Source: an uncultured Prevotellaceae bacterium | GTDB lineage: Bacteria; Bacteroidota; Bacteroidia; Bacteroidales; Bacteroidaceae | Direction: 5' to 3' | Length of the DNA: 64,000 nt | NCBI GenBank assembly: GCA_946185485.1 | Contig: CAMHJQ010000007.1 | Span: forward strand, 1-64,000 | Shown: one piece after another, positions 23,142 through 33,021 of the stretch | Numbering within the stretch: the stretch's first letter is position 1 | How the letters are laid out: each line of letters begins with the position of its first letter | The notes under the pieces: generated by a model | The model's database searches: none | Told to the model about the DNA's origin: nothing | Seen by the model: the letters and a program-made list of their open reading frames with translations, nothing else | Program-made: the position numbers and the translations under genes

Positions 23142-24867
23142 GACGTTTGATGTCTTCGTTTACTTGCGGACCATTGTTCTCCCAGATGTTGCCAGGTCCG
23201 TTGGCATTCTGAAGGTATTTTTCCTCAGGCGTCCAGTTGTCCTTGATGGTGATGTTGCTGCTGCCCTCGTCGGTATAGAGGTAGAACCAGTGGTTGGGGT
23301 CGTGGACGTAGGAGGGCTTGGCAATGTCGCGTACCACATTTTCTGAGATGACGGTACCCGGCTGGTTGCCGAGGGTATAGATGCCGGCACAGTCGTACAT
23401 GTGCCGGGCATAGTCGTAGATCAGATTGGCATGAACCTTGTTGTCCTTCATGCAGACGAGGTCTCGGTTCCAGCCCCACCCTAATGAGATGCCCGTATAA
23501 GAGACGTCGTGGATGGTGTTGTGCTCGATGTCGATGCCGCTGACGTAGCCTGCAGCGATGGCCACACAACCCCAGTCCTCGTTAGTGACATCGTAGAAGT
23601 GGCAGTTGGCAACCTGCTGTCCGGTGCAGACCTCGCGGAAGTCCGTGGGCTGGTAAGGCAGGTGGGTCTCTAACCCTTTGGGCGAGAAGGAGCCGCAGAC
23701 ATAGCCGTTCATGGCGATGTCGGTGAAGGTGCAGCTGGTCGTCGTGCCACGACGGCATGCAAGGACATAGTCGAGGCCGGAGCCGCCGAGGTGCTCGAAA
23801 CGGCAGCCGTCGAAGTTGATGTTCTCTGTATAGCGCAGTTCAACGGCAGCATCGGCACGCCCCAACCAACCCTGGTTATCGAGTTTATGGTTGTTGGGAC
23901 GGTCTATCTGCGGGCGCAGTTTGTAGGCCTCAACAAGATACATGCCAGCCTGCAGAGGCACATGACCCTTTTCGCTGGGGCGCATCCACGTAGTATGACT
24001 GAAAACAACCCCCTTGAAGGTGATGTTGCGTACAGGGCGTTCGGCAGAGCCAGTCACCTCGACCAGCGTCTCCAGCATGGGCACTACGGCGGATGCATTT
24101 ACCATTTCTAAGGTTTCACCTGCGCGGGGCATATAGTACACCCGATGCTCGCGGATGTCGTGGTACCACTCGCCAGGCTCGTCGAGCAACTCTTTGGCAT
24201 TGGTCAGATAGAACGGCGACGGATGCCCTGTATTCGGCGTCATCGGCGACGGCCAAGGATGCTCAAACTGGAGTTTGGCCTCGGGATTGTGGAAGCGTAC
24301 GACAGCAGAGTCGCCTTGCACCTCGATGCTCTTGATACGGAGGTTCGACGTACACCACATCTCATGCAGTACCATCTCGGCATAGGGTGCCTTGAGGATT
24401 TTCTCCACGGCCTTGCGCGGCACCCACAATACCTGGTTCTTCTTGTCGTAGGTGCGAATGCGATGCATCTGTTCAAAGTCGCTGACATCACGTGCCCGAA
24501 CGGCCTTCCGTCCATTTACCCATAACTGTCGGAAGTCGACGGGACGGCCATTAAAGTCGGAGACGTCTGCCACCAGCAACTTTCCATATTTGCGCCAGCC
24601 CTTCATCTGCATACCGCCACTGATGACAGCCTGACTGCCACTGATGGTCAGTCCGCTATCCTCAGGACGCAGGTAGAGCGGTTCATATAAATAATAGATG
24701 CCAGCGGCCAGATGGATGGTCACCTCATGGGCTTGTCCGAGTCGTCTCATCTCGCGTGCCTGTCGCACAGCATCAGCCAACGATGAGTCTGGGGTGATAA
24801 AAATCTCAGCCCCCTGCATGTGCAGGCAGCTAATGAGTGTAATCAGGAAAAACAGAAGCCTCCTCAT
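23125..24867 (-). CDS. Secreted right-handed beta-helix enzyme (GH141-like)
   Basis: 580 residues with signal peptide (MRRLLFFLITLISCLHMQGA). The N-terminal pattern SLADAVRQAREMRR, VTIHLAAGIYYLYEPLYLRP is the start of a pectate-lyase-like parallel beta-helix; later rungs include NINFDGCRFEHLGGSGLDYV, GVAIAAGYVSGIDIEHNTIH and HMYDCAGIYTLGNQPGTVIS. The same layout occurs at 40639-42237. It resembles GH141 enzymes that act on fucose- or xylose-containing pectin side chains, but the substrate is not settled. Its overlap with GH78 supports a joint role in rhamnose-rich pectin breakdown. Confidence 0.75.
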   Translation of the reverse strand: MRRLLFFLITLISCLHMQGAEIFITPDSSLADAVRQAREMRRLGQAHEVTIHLAAGIYYLYEPLYLRPEDSGLTISGSQAVISGGMQMKGWRKYGKLLVADVSDFNGRPVDFRQLWVNGRKAVRARDVSDFEQMHRIRTYDKKNQVLWVPRKAVEKILKAPYAEMVLHEMWCTSNLRIKSIEVQGDSAVVRFHNPEAKLQFEHPWPSPMTPNTGHPSPFYLTNAKELLDEPGEWYHDIREHRVYYMPRAGETLEMVNASAVVPMLETLVEVTGSAERPVRNITFKGVVFSHTTWMRPSEKGHVPLQAGMYLVEAYKLRPQIDRPNNHKLDNQGWLGRADAAVELRYTENINFDGCRFEHLGGSGLDYVLACRRGTTTSCTFTDIAMNGYVCGSFSPKGLETHLPYQPTDFREVCTGQQVANCHFYDVTNEDWGCVAIAAGYVSGIDIEHNTIHDVSYTGISLGWGWNRDLVCMKDNKVHANLIYDYARHMYDCAGIYTLGNQPGTVISENVVRDIAKPSYVHDPNHWFYLYTDEGSSNITIKDNWTPEEKYLQNANGPGNIWENNGPQVNEDIKRHAGQQ

Positions 24868-24958
24868 AGCCTTATTGTTAATAATTATTAATTCACCATG
24901 CTTTTATTTTTACTTATTTACTTTTAAAACGTCAGAATTATATTTAAATTGTATTTAT

Positions 24959-26143
24959 ATGAAAGATTTTATTTATTATGCCCCAACAGAGGTCGTGTTT
25001 GGCAAGGAGTCAGAAGAGAAAGTGGCTCAAATGGTAAGGAAATACGGTGGCACGAAGGTGCTGGTACACTATGGTGGTCAAAGTGCCGTTCGCTCAGGAT
25101 TGTTGGACAAAATCTGCCGACTGCTCACAGAGGGCGGTATAGCATACGTGAAACTGGGTGGTGTTGTTCCCAATCCACGCCTATCGCTGGTTCACGAGGG
25201 CATTGAACTATGCCGCAAGGAGGGTGTAGACTTTCTCCTAGCAGTAGGTGGCGGCAGCGTTATTGATTCAGCCAAGGGTATTGCCTACGGTATGTGCTAC
25301 GACGGTGAGGTATGGGACATCTATACGGGCAAGGCTCAACCAGTAAAGATGCTGCCGGTGGCCTCCGTGCTGACCATCCCGGCTGCAGGCAGCGAGATGA
25401 GTGAGGCGAGCGTCATCACCAATGAGGACGGCGACATCAAAATCGGCTACTCGAACAGTTTGGCCCGCCCCAAGTTTGCCATCATGAACCCCGAGCGCAC
25501 CTATTCGCTCCCCCCGTATCAGACAGCTGCCGGCGTGACCGACATGATGATGCACACCATGGAGCGTTACTTTACGAAGGATGACGACATGGACCTGACG
25601 ACTGACATCGCCGAGGCCACGCTGCGCTCCATGAAGACGGCTATATTTGCCGTGTTGCGCAATCCTGAGGACTACCGCTACCGTGCCCAGATTATGTGGG
25701 GTGGAAGTGTGATGCACAACGGTCTGACGGGTTGTGGTGTCAGCGACGACTGGGCTACCCACCAGTTGGAGCACGAGCTCAGCGGCATGTTCGACGTCAC
25801 GCATGGTGCCGGTCTGGCTGCCGTGTGGCCGAGCTGGGCACGCTATGTCAAGCACGAGAACCTCAGCCGCTTTGTGCGTTTTGCTGTTAACGTGATGGAT
25901 GTTCCCAACGACTTCACTGACCCCGAGGGAACGGCAGAGAAGGGTATCGAGGCCATGGAGCGCTTCTATCATGCCATCGGCATGCCCATCAACATCAAGG
26001 AACTCATTGGCCGCGACATCAAGGATGAGGAAATCAAGGAGATGGCCCGCAAGTGCAGTCATGACGGCAAGCGTACCATCGGTTGCCTGAAAGTGCTCAA
26101 CGCAGCAGACATGGAGGCTATCTACCAAATGGCGAAAGGATAA
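24959..26143 (+). CDS. Iron-containing alcohol dehydrogenase (BDH/YqhD type)
   Basis: 394 residues from ATG 24959, MKDFIYYAPTEVVFGKESEE. GGGSVIDSAKGIA is the NAD(P)-binding GGGS motif, and the metal ligands are visible as TDMMMH (Asp, His) and HQLEHELSGMFDVTHGAG (two His). The whole length fits butanol dehydrogenase/YqhD enzymes, which reduce aldehydes and short-chain carbonyls with NAD(P)H. Upstream in-frame ATGs at 24698 are inside the beta-helix gene of the opposite strand, so the start is 24959. In this cluster it may reduce lactaldehyde made from rhamnose or fucose; this is inference. Confidence 0.85.
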   Translation: MKDFIYYAPTEVVFGKESEEKVAQMVRKYGGTKVLVHYGGQSAVRSGLLDKICRLLTEGGIAYVKLGGVVPNPRLSLVHEGIELCRKEGVDFLLAVGGGSVIDSAKGIAYGMCYDGEVWDIYTGKAQPVKMLPVASVLTIPAAGSEMSEASVITNEDGDIKIGYSNSLARPKFAIMNPERTYSLPPYQTAAGVTDMMMHTMERYFTKDDDMDLTTDIAEATLRSMKTAIFAVLRNPEDYRYRAQIMWGGSVMHNGLTGCGVSDDWATHQLEHELSGMFDVTHGAGLAAVWPSWARYVKHENLSRFVRFAVNVMDVPNDFTDPEGTAEKGIEAMERFYHAIGMPINIKELIGRDIKDEEIKEMARKCSHDGKRTIGCLKVLNAADMEAIYQMAKG

Positions 26144-26183
26144 TAGTTGCTGTTGGTGCGCAACACATCTTGATAGAATTTAC

Positions 26184-26195
26184 GCAACGCGTTGC
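26184..26195. promoter_or_regulatory. LacI-type operator 1
   Basis: GCAACGCGTTGC, a perfect 12-bp palindrome with the central CG typical of LacI-family operators, 40 bp after the alcohol dehydrogenase stop and upstream of a promoter-like box at 26241-26248. Confidence 0.65.
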
Positions 26196-26240
26196 GGAAA
26201 GATTCAATACAAAAATGAATCATATAGATGTGGAAATGTT

Positions 26241-26346
26241 TACCTTTGCAGTATCAAAACACTACAGCAACACAGGTAGCCACACAAAAACTCCATTATA
26301 CCTGTATAGGACCACCTTTCCAAACAGGAAGGTGGTTCAGTTTTTT
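26241..26346 (+). ncRNA. Candidate short RNA: promoter box and terminator
   Basis: TACCTTTG (26241-26248) is followed about 65 bp on by a hairpin ACCACCTT/AAGGTGGT (26311-26336) and then TCAGTTTTTT. Together they could make a short transcript of about 90 bases between the dehydrogenase and LacI genes. No -33 box is clear; the hairpin may simply end the dehydrogenase message. Confidence 0.35.
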
Positions 26347-26354
26347 AATCTCAC

Positions 26355-26420
26355 GCAATGCGTTGCGCAACACTTTCCAAACCTGTTGCGATGTATTACC
26401 GGCAGAAAAAGTTATCTTTG
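26355..26420 (+). promoter_or_regulatory. LacI-type operator 2 and promoter of the regulator
   Basis: GCAATGCGTTGC (26355-26366) differs from operator 1 by one base. The -7 box TATCTTTG lies at 26413-26420, 21 bp before the LacI ATG. The operator lies just upstream of the -33 region, fitting autoregulation. Confidence 0.6.
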
Positions 26421-26440
26421 TATCACTAAATAAGCACATT

Positions 26441-27439
26441 ATGAAACGTATTTCACAGCGCGACATTGCCCGGCAGTTAGGTGTCAACGTCTCAACGGTA
26501 TCAAGAGCCTTGAGAGGTCTCGAAGGCGTAAGCCCTGAACTGAAGGAACAAATCAAGCAGCTGGCAGAGGAAGGAGGCTACCGGCCCAACCCCTTTGCCG
26601 TAAGCTTGCGCTACGACACAACACGTATTATCGGCATCGTCGTGCCCGACGTAGCGTTCAACTCATACGCCCACATTGTGAAGCACATTGAGGCTGAAGC
26701 ACGTTTGGCCGGTTACATGTGCATCATTACCGATACGGACGATAACTACGAGAACGAAGTCAACAGCATAGAGATGCTGGTGAACATGCATGTGGAGGGT
26801 ATCATCATCTGTCCGTCGCAGCACACGATAGACTTTCAGCATCTGCTTGAACTGCAGCAGATCCGCATACCCGTTGTCATCTTTGACCATGTACCGGATG
26901 TGCCTATCTCGTCGGTTATCATCAACGATATGGTTTCGGCCCGTCAGGCAACCACAACGCTTATTGAAAGCGGGGCGAGGCGCGTTGCTTTCCTTGGAGG
27001 TTCTAACCAACTGAAACAGACCGTTGATCGGAAACACGGCTATCTGGAGGCACTACGCGAACACCACATACCCATCCGTAAGGAACTGGTAAAATGCCAC
27101 CATATCAGTTTCAACTCCGGACTGAGTGATACGCTCGACCTGATGAATCTGCCGGAACCGCCTGACGCCATACTTGCTTCACACGGGCTGTTAGGCGTTT
27201 CAGCCGTGCAAGCCATCACCAGTCACGGACTGCGCATACCAGATGATGTAGCGGTCATCGCATACATCAGCGACTGGGTGTCGGAGATGTCGCATCCCCG
27301 TATTTCGTTCGTCAAACAGAACCTGCATGAAATCGGTACCAGAGCCTTCCACCTGCTACTTCAGCAGATCAACGGCGACGACAGTGTGCAACATGTGGTG
27401 GTGAATGCACGAATAGAACTACGCGACAGCACAAAATAA
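26441..27439 (+). CDS. LacI-family transcriptional regulator
   Basis: 332 residues. The N-terminal helix-turn-helix (SQRDIARQLGVNVSTVSRAL) with hinge (GYRPNPFAVSLR) is followed by the periplasmic-binding-protein-like sugar domain (IIGIVVPDVAFNSYAHIVKH, GIIICPSQHTIDFQHLL, PDAILASHGLLGVSAVQAI). The ATG at 26441 is preferred because the promoter box and operator 2 lie upstream of it. It probably represses the operon it opens: a TonB-linked receptor, GH9 and epimerase follow with gaps of 20, 35 and 4 bp. Two matching palindromes upstream are likely its own sites. Confidence 0.85.
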   Translation: MKRISQRDIARQLGVNVSTVSRALRGLEGVSPELKEQIKQLAEEGGYRPNPFAVSLRYDTTRIIGIVVPDVAFNSYAHIVKHIEAEARLAGYMCIITDTDDNYENEVNSIEMLVNMHVEGIIICPSQHTIDFQHLLELQQIRIPVVIFDHVPDVPISSVIINDMVSARQATTTLIESGARRVAFLGGSNQLKQTVDRKHGYLEALREHHIPIRKELVKCHHISFNSGLSDTLDLMNLPEPPDAILASHGLLGVSAVQAITSHGLRIPDDVAVIAYISDWVSEMSHPRISFVKQNLHEIGTRAFHLLLQQINGDDSVQHVVVNARIELRDSTK

Positions 27440-27459
27440 CAGGCAACTAACTATTAACT

Positions 27460-30345
27460 ATGCGATACTTATTCATTACGCTATTCATGACGATGGCACT
27501 TATCGTCTCCGCCCAGCCCGAAGACCAAGGACTGACCATCAGCGGAAACGTGGAAGATGCCGAGTTGAAAGAACCAATGGTGCAGGCCACGGTGCAGTTG
27601 TTCCGCCAACGGGACTCGACGTTCGTGGGCGGTACGCTGACCGACATCAGAGGAAACTTCTCTGTGCAGGCCCCGGTCAATGGCATCTACCGACTGAAGA
27701 TTTCGTCGATAGGCTACCAGAGCATTGAGCGTGAGGTGACCTTACGGCGTAACCAGAGCCAGGATGTGGGACGGCTGCTGATGTCGGCAGAGACAGTGAT
27801 GCTCCAGGAAGCCGTCGTCACGGGTCGGGCGGCACAGATTGTCGTCAGAAAGGACACGCTGGTCTATAATCCTGATGCCTACCGGACGCCTGAAGGCTCG
27901 CCCATCGAGGAACTCATCAAGCGCATCCCTGGTGCAGAAGTTGACGAGGACGGCAACATCACCATTAACGGAAAGCCCGTCAAGAAGATTCTGCTTGACG
28001 GCAAAGAGTTTATGTTGGGCGACGTGGAGACGGCTCTGAAGAACATCCCAGTGAGCATCATCCAGAATATGAAGTTCTACGACCAGCAGAGTGACCAGGC
28101 TCGCATCACTGGCATTGAGGATGGAGAGAAAGAAACAGTGCTCGACTTTACCATCAAGAAGGGCATGAATCGCGGCTACATGACCAACCTCGACCTGGCG
28201 GGAGGTACCCACCACCGCTATGCTTCACGAGGCATGGGTTCGAGCTTCACCGACAAAACGCGCTTCGTGCTCTTAGGGAACTTCAACAACAAGGAAGAGA
28301 ACGCAGGCTGGTGGAACCGCCGTGGACTGAACGCCCGCAAGATGCTGGGTACCAATCTGAACTACGATGACGGCGAGAAACTGAAGATAGACGCCAGCGT
28401 GCGTTGGAACCACCGCGATGGCGACAACAAGAACGAGAATGCCAGCGAGAACTTCTACAGTGAGGTGTCCCGCACCTTCTCCAACAGTGCTACAAAAGAC
28501 CTTACGCGAAGCAACAACTGGTGGGGCAATGTACGTGTAAAATGGAAGCCCGACACGCTCACCAATCTGCTGTTACGTGCCAACGGCAATACTGGCACCA
28601 ACGACGGCACAAACAACTCGGCCAGTGCCACTTTCGATGCCGACCCATATCAGTATGTTGAGGACCCGCTGGCTTCGATAGGCCCTGATAGTCCATTGGC
28701 TCCATATACCGTCAACAACAGTATCGGCGCTAACGTCTCATACGGTGAGAACAAGAATGCCTGGGCTATGTTGCAGTTCTATCGTCGACTGAATCCCCGG
28801 GGACGCAATATCACCCTGCGAATAGAAGGTAGCCTGGGTGACAGCAAGAACCTCAACGTTTCAAACAACGAAGTACATCTGTATCGTGTGAAGAACTACT
28901 ATGGACAGGATTCTACCTACTATACTGCCCGCTACAACACCACTCCTTCCGACAACAAGGGATATGTGCTGAGTGCACTCTACAGCGAGCCGCTATGGAA
29001 AGGGGCACACCTGCAGGTGAACTATGAATTGCGGTACAACCAGAACAAGAGCGACAGGCAAACATACGACTTCAGCCACAATCCCGTTGACATCTTCAGT
29101 GGTATCGAACCAGAATATCGCGACTGGGACAGATGGTTAGGAAGTGTCTATTCAACGTTAGACGACTACTTAGACCGCAACCTCAGCCGCTATTCCGAGT
29201 ACAAGAACTACACGCACAATATGCGTCTCACCTTGCGTCATTGGCAGGAGGAGTACGACTATAACATCGGTTTTCTCGTTCAGCCACAGCACTCGAATTT
29301 CATCCAGGACTACCGTGGGGTATATGTCGATACCATGCGCATGGTGACGAACCTTACACCGACTATCGACTTCCACTATAAGTTCAGCGACCAGCAGAAC
29401 CTCTGGATTCACTATCGCGGCGATACCCGTCAGCCTGAAATGACCCAGTTGCTTGACATCACAGACGACTCTAATCCATTATACATCACAAAGGGTAATC
29501 CTGGTCTGAAACCACAATTCACCAATTCGCTGAACGTCTATTACAACAATTATATCCAGAAATACAAGCGGAGCATCGTCCTCTATGCCAACTACCGCCA
29601 TATCCGCAACAGCATTTCCAACATGGTGAGTTATAATCCTGAAACCGGTGGTAGTATTTCACGTCCAGAGAATATCAACGGCAACTGGAACGTAAACGGT
29701 GGATTCACATTCAATACCGCCATCGACTCAACAGCCCATTGGAACATCGGCTCCGACACCCGTCTGCGCTACAATCATTTCGTCAGTTATGTTGCCCAGC
29801 AAAAGGCTGATGCAGCAAAGAACACCACAAAGACCACCAATCTCAACGAGCGACTGACAGCCAGCTACCGTAACGATTGGCTGGAGGTGTCACTTGACGG
29901 CCGGGTCAACTACCAACACTCACGCAACGAATTGCAGCCTTCAGCCGACCTCGATACGTGGCAGTTTGAGTATGGCGGACAGTTCCTGGTACGGCTGCCT
30001 CTTGACTTCGAGGTCAGCATGAACCTCCATGAGCGTAGCCGACGCGGCTATAACGACTCATCGATGAATACCAACGAACTGCTGTGGAATGGGCAGATTT
30101 CCAAGCCGTTCCTCAAGAGCAAGTCGCTCATTGTGGCGCTGAACTTCTACGACCTCTTAGGCCAGCAATCCAACTACGAGCGCTGGGTGAATGCCACCGG
30201 ACGCAGTGACACTCGCTACAACAGCGTCAATAGCTACGCGATGCTCCACGTCCGCTACCGCCTGAACATGTTCGGCGGCAAGATAGACACCGAGGGTCGC
30301 TACGACAAGAAGTGGGGCAACCGCGACCAGCGCAGCAACCGATAA
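27460..30345 (+). CDS. TonB-linked outer-membrane receptor (OMP_b-brl family)
   Basis: 961 residues. Signal peptide to VSAQ, then a CarboxypepD_reg-like domain (LTISGNVEDAELKEPMVQAT), a plug-like domain (SPIEELIKRIPGAEVDEDGN, NGKPVKKILLDGKEFMLG) and a long beta-barrel. The barrel fits the OMP_b-brl (PF14905) group rather than classical SusC, and no SusD partner follows. It probably transports or binds an oligosaccharide or other ligand. It lies 20 bp after the LacI gene and 35 bp before GH9, implying sugar-controlled co-transcription. Confidence 0.8.
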   Translation: MRYLFITLFMTMALIVSAQPEDQGLTISGNVEDAELKEPMVQATVQLFRQRDSTFVGGTLTDIRGNFSVQAPVNGIYRLKISSIGYQSIEREVTLRRNQSQDVGRLLMSAETVMLQEAVVTGRAAQIVVRKDTLVYNPDAYRTPEGSPIEELIKRIPGAEVDEDGNITINGKPVKKILLDGKEFMLGDVETALKNIPVSIIQNMKFYDQQSDQARITGIEDGEKETVLDFTIKKGMNRGYMTNLDLAGGTHHRYASRGMGSSFTDKTRFVLLGNFNNKEENAGWWNRRGLNARKMLGTNLNYDDGEKLKIDASVRWNHRDGDNKNENASENFYSEVSRTFSNSATKDLTRSNNWWGNVRVKWKPDTLTNLLLRANGNTGTNDGTNNSASATFDADPYQYVEDPLASIGPDSPLAPYTVNNSIGANVSYGENKNAWAMLQFYRRLNPRGRNITLRIEGSLGDSKNLNVSNNEVHLYRVKNYYGQDSTYYTARYNTTPSDNKGYVLSALYSEPLWKGAHLQVNYELRYNQNKSDRQTYDFSHNPVDIFSGIEPEYRDWDRWLGSVYSTLDDYLDRNLSRYSEYKNYTHNMRLTLRHWQEEYDYNIGFLVQPQHSNFIQDYRGVYVDTMRMVTNLTPTIDFHYKFSDQQNLWIHYRGDTRQPEMTQLLDITDDSNPLYITKGNPGLKPQFTNSLNVYYNNYIQKYKRSIVLYANYRHIRNSISNMVSYNPETGGSISRPENINGNWNVNGGFTFNTAIDSTAHWNIGSDTRLRYNHFVSYVAQQKADAAKNTTKTTNLNERLTASYRNDWLEVSLDGRVNYQHSRNELQPSADLDTWQFEYGGQFLVRLPLDFEVSMNLHERSRRGYNDSSMNTNELLWNGQISKPFLKSKSLIVALNFYDLLGQQSNYERWVNATGRSDTRYNSVNSYAMLHVRYRLNMFGGKIDTEGRYDKKWGNRDQRSNR

Positions 30346-30380
30346 CGAAAACCAATATGTAACATAAAAATCCGAATCAC

Positions 30381-33017
30381 ATGAATTACAAACTATCATT
30401 ACTTATTCTGCTCTTTTCGGCGACAGTCTGCCGGGCGCAGGATGAACTCCGCCTCAACGACCTCGAGTATTTTGAGCGGCAAGGCGTGAACGTACTCGTG
30501 TTTAGCAACAGTTTTAACGGCGGGTTCAACGACGAGAAGAATTCCGGCATCGAAGTCATCCATCACGGGGTGAGGACGGTGCAGGGAGGAGCAGTGCGAC
30601 TGAACAACACCCCGGAGCAGTGGGACCTGGTGCCGACGATGACCGACCGTAAAGTGAACCGAGAGGACGGCAGCATCGAAGTGGCACTGCGCTACAATGA
30701 CTACGACTTCGACAGCCGTATCGTGGTGACCAAGAAGGGCAAGGCCGTGGAGATTGCCGTCTGGCTCGACAAGCCTGTACCTGAACAGCTCGCTGGTGAG
30801 GCAGGACTGAACATCGAATTTCTGCCATCCCAGTACTGGCTGAAGACTTTTACTATGGACGGACGGTTAGGACGATTGCCGCGCTATGCCACCAGTGCTA
30901 CGGTGACGCGACCCAACAGCGAGAAGCCCCGTCAGTTCAAGGGCTTCAGGACTTACGACGACCGCGGAACAGGGCGCTTCGTTGACCCATTACCGTTGGA
31001 GACTGGCCACCGCCTGAGCATGGCTACTGACGAGCCCTCGCGTCTTGTGACGATAAGCAGTGACGATGCCGAATTGAAACTCTACGATGGTCGCATGCTG
31101 GCTCAGAACGGCTGGTTCGTTGTTCGCAGTATACTGCCTAAGGACAAGACGGGCAAGGTGGTGACGTGGACGCTAGAACCGCACGCCATTCCAGGCTGGA
31201 TTCGTGAGCCGAACATCGGTTTCTCGCAGGTGGGCTATACGCCCGATCAGCCGAAGGTGGCTGTCATCGAGTTGGACAAGAACGACCCTGTCCAGACTGG
31301 TTCTGCCAGTCTGCTACGCCTCAACGCCGACGGTACGACGACCGTGGCCTATAGTGCTGCCGTTGAGCCCTGGGGACCTTACTTCAAATATAATTATGTA
31401 AAATTCGATTTCTCGTCGGTGCGCGAGCCGGGCGTCTATTCCATCCAGTACGGCAAGACGCGGACGAACGATTTCCTTATCGACCAATACGTCTACGACA
31501 AGATTACTGATGCCACGACGGACGTCTGGGTTCCCATCCACATGGACCACATGTATGTGACGGAGGGCTATCGCACATGGCACGGCGAGCCGTTCAAGGA
31601 GGGATATCTGCAGGCGCCTGAGAGCGACCATTTCGACCTGCACCACCAGGGAGCGACGACCGACACGAAGTACAAGCCGCTGGAACTCATCCCCGGCCTG
31701 AACGTCGGCGGCTTCTTCGATGCGGGCGACTTCGACATTGAGACAGGCTCGAACATCAACGTAGTGCAGAACTTCATCCGCACATGGGAACTCTTCCACC
31801 CACAGCGCGACGAGACCTTCGTCTCTCAGCAACAGCGCTACGTGGAGCTACACCGCCCCGACAGCGTACCCGACATCATGCAGTTCATTGAGCACGGCAC
31901 GCTGAACCTCGTAGCCCAGGCCGAGCAGATAGGGCACATGGCCTCGACGCTCTCCAACTCGGTGCTCGACAACTACCACCACCTCGGCGATGCCGCCAGC
32001 ATCACCGACGGCCTGCACTACGACCCGTCGCTGAAGCCTTACGAGGTGAGTGCCGACGGAAAGCGCAGCGGCACACCCGACGACATGTGGGCCTTCACCA
32101 GCCGCAGTGCGCAGCTCGACATCCGTGCCGCCACGATGTTTGCTGCTGCCTGCCATGCCCTGAAAGGTTATAACGACGACCTGGCTGCCCGTGCCCTCAC
32201 CCAGTCGAAACGGCTGATGCAGGAGGCTACGGAGATTATTCGCAAACGGACAGCAATCAGAAACCAGCAGATGGAGGAAGACTTCAACTGGCTTGACGGC
32301 TTCGAGCGTCGCAACGCCATCAACAAACCTGACAAGAAACGCCAACAACTGATGGAGCGCAGCCGCAAAAACCGCAACCGACTGGGCGACATGGCCACTA
32401 ACCTGCAACTCTATGCCGCCACCGGCGAAAAGCAATATCTCGACAACTTCAGCCTGCAGATATGGGACGCCTTGGAGTTGAACACCACGCAAAACATGCA
32501 GACCGCGCTCGATGCCGTTCCCCATATGGATGACGCCTATCGCCAGAAGCTGCGCCCATACGTGGAGAAATATGCCGAATACATCAAGGGTTTCGACCGG
32601 CAGAACCCCTACGGCGTGCCCATCGGCCTCGGCAACTGGGCCGGCGTCAATGCCGTCCTCAACTTCGGCATCGCGGTGAACTATGCCCACATCTACTTCC
32701 CCGACATCGTTGGCAAGGACGAGGTCTATCGCGTAGCCAACTGGCTCTACGGCTGCCACCCGTACCATAACTACTCGTTTGTAGCCGTCGTCGGTGCTGC
32801 CCGCCCCAAGCAGGTGTTCTATGGAAACAACCGCGCCGACTTCTCTGCTATCCCTGGCAACGTAGCCCCCGGCCTGCTGTTCCGCAAGCCCGACCACTTC
32901 GAGAATTACGACGACTGGCCCTTCCTCTGGGGACAGAACGAGGGTACCATCGCCGGCAACACGCAGTACATCATCTTTGGCTCATCGTTTAAGAATATTG
33001 TTGGAACTAATCAATAA
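30381..33017 (+). CDS. GH9 family glycosidase with N-terminal Ig-like domain
   Basis: 878 residues, signal peptide MNYKLSLLILLFSATVCRAQ. After an N-terminal beta-domain comes the cellulase-type Ig-like domain (REPNIGFSQVGYTPDQPKVA, residues about 272-370). The GH9 (alpha/alpha)6 domain carries GGFFDAGDF with the catalytic Asp pair near residue 455 and, at the end, FLWGQNEGTIAGN with the catalytic Glu. The family hydrolyses beta-1,4-glucans or mixed-linkage glucans. Between positions 590 and 660 there is an extra charged helical stretch. A helical insert and large N-terminal extension make it longer than typical GH9. Confidence 0.8.
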   Translation: MNYKLSLLILLFSATVCRAQDELRLNDLEYFERQGVNVLVFSNSFNGGFNDEKNSGIEVIHHGVRTVQGGAVRLNNTPEQWDLVPTMTDRKVNREDGSIEVALRYNDYDFDSRIVVTKKGKAVEIAVWLDKPVPEQLAGEAGLNIEFLPSQYWLKTFTMDGRLGRLPRYATSATVTRPNSEKPRQFKGFRTYDDRGTGRFVDPLPLETGHRLSMATDEPSRLVTISSDDAELKLYDGRMLAQNGWFVVRSILPKDKTGKVVTWTLEPHAIPGWIREPNIGFSQVGYTPDQPKVAVIELDKNDPVQTGSASLLRLNADGTTTVAYSAAVEPWGPYFKYNYVKFDFSSVREPGVYSIQYGKTRTNDFLIDQYVYDKITDATTDVWVPIHMDHMYVTEGYRTWHGEPFKEGYLQAPESDHFDLHHQGATTDTKYKPLELIPGLNVGGFFDAGDFDIETGSNINVVQNFIRTWELFHPQRDETFVSQQQRYVELHRPDSVPDIMQFIEHGTLNLVAQAEQIGHMASTLSNSVLDNYHHLGDAASITDGLHYDPSLKPYEVSADGKRSGTPDDMWAFTSRSAQLDIRAATMFAAACHALKGYNDDLAARALTQSKRLMQEATEIIRKRTAIRNQQMEEDFNWLDGFERRNAINKPDKKRQQLMERSRKNRNRLGDMATNLQLYAATGEKQYLDNFSLQIWDALELNTTQNMQTALDAVPHMDDAYRQKLRPYVEKYAEYIKGFDRQNPYGVPIGLGNWAGVNAVLNFGIAVNYAHIYFPDIVGKDEVYRVANWLYGCHPYHNYSFVAVVGAARPKQVFYGNNRADFSAIPGNVAPGLLFRKPDHFENYDDWPFLWGQNEGTIAGNTQYIIFGSSFKNIVGTNQ

Positions 33018-33021
33018 AACT

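Noticed and set aside
27460..30345. SusC-like annotation for the receptor
   Set aside because: No SusD follows and the barrel fits the OMP_b-brl group better.
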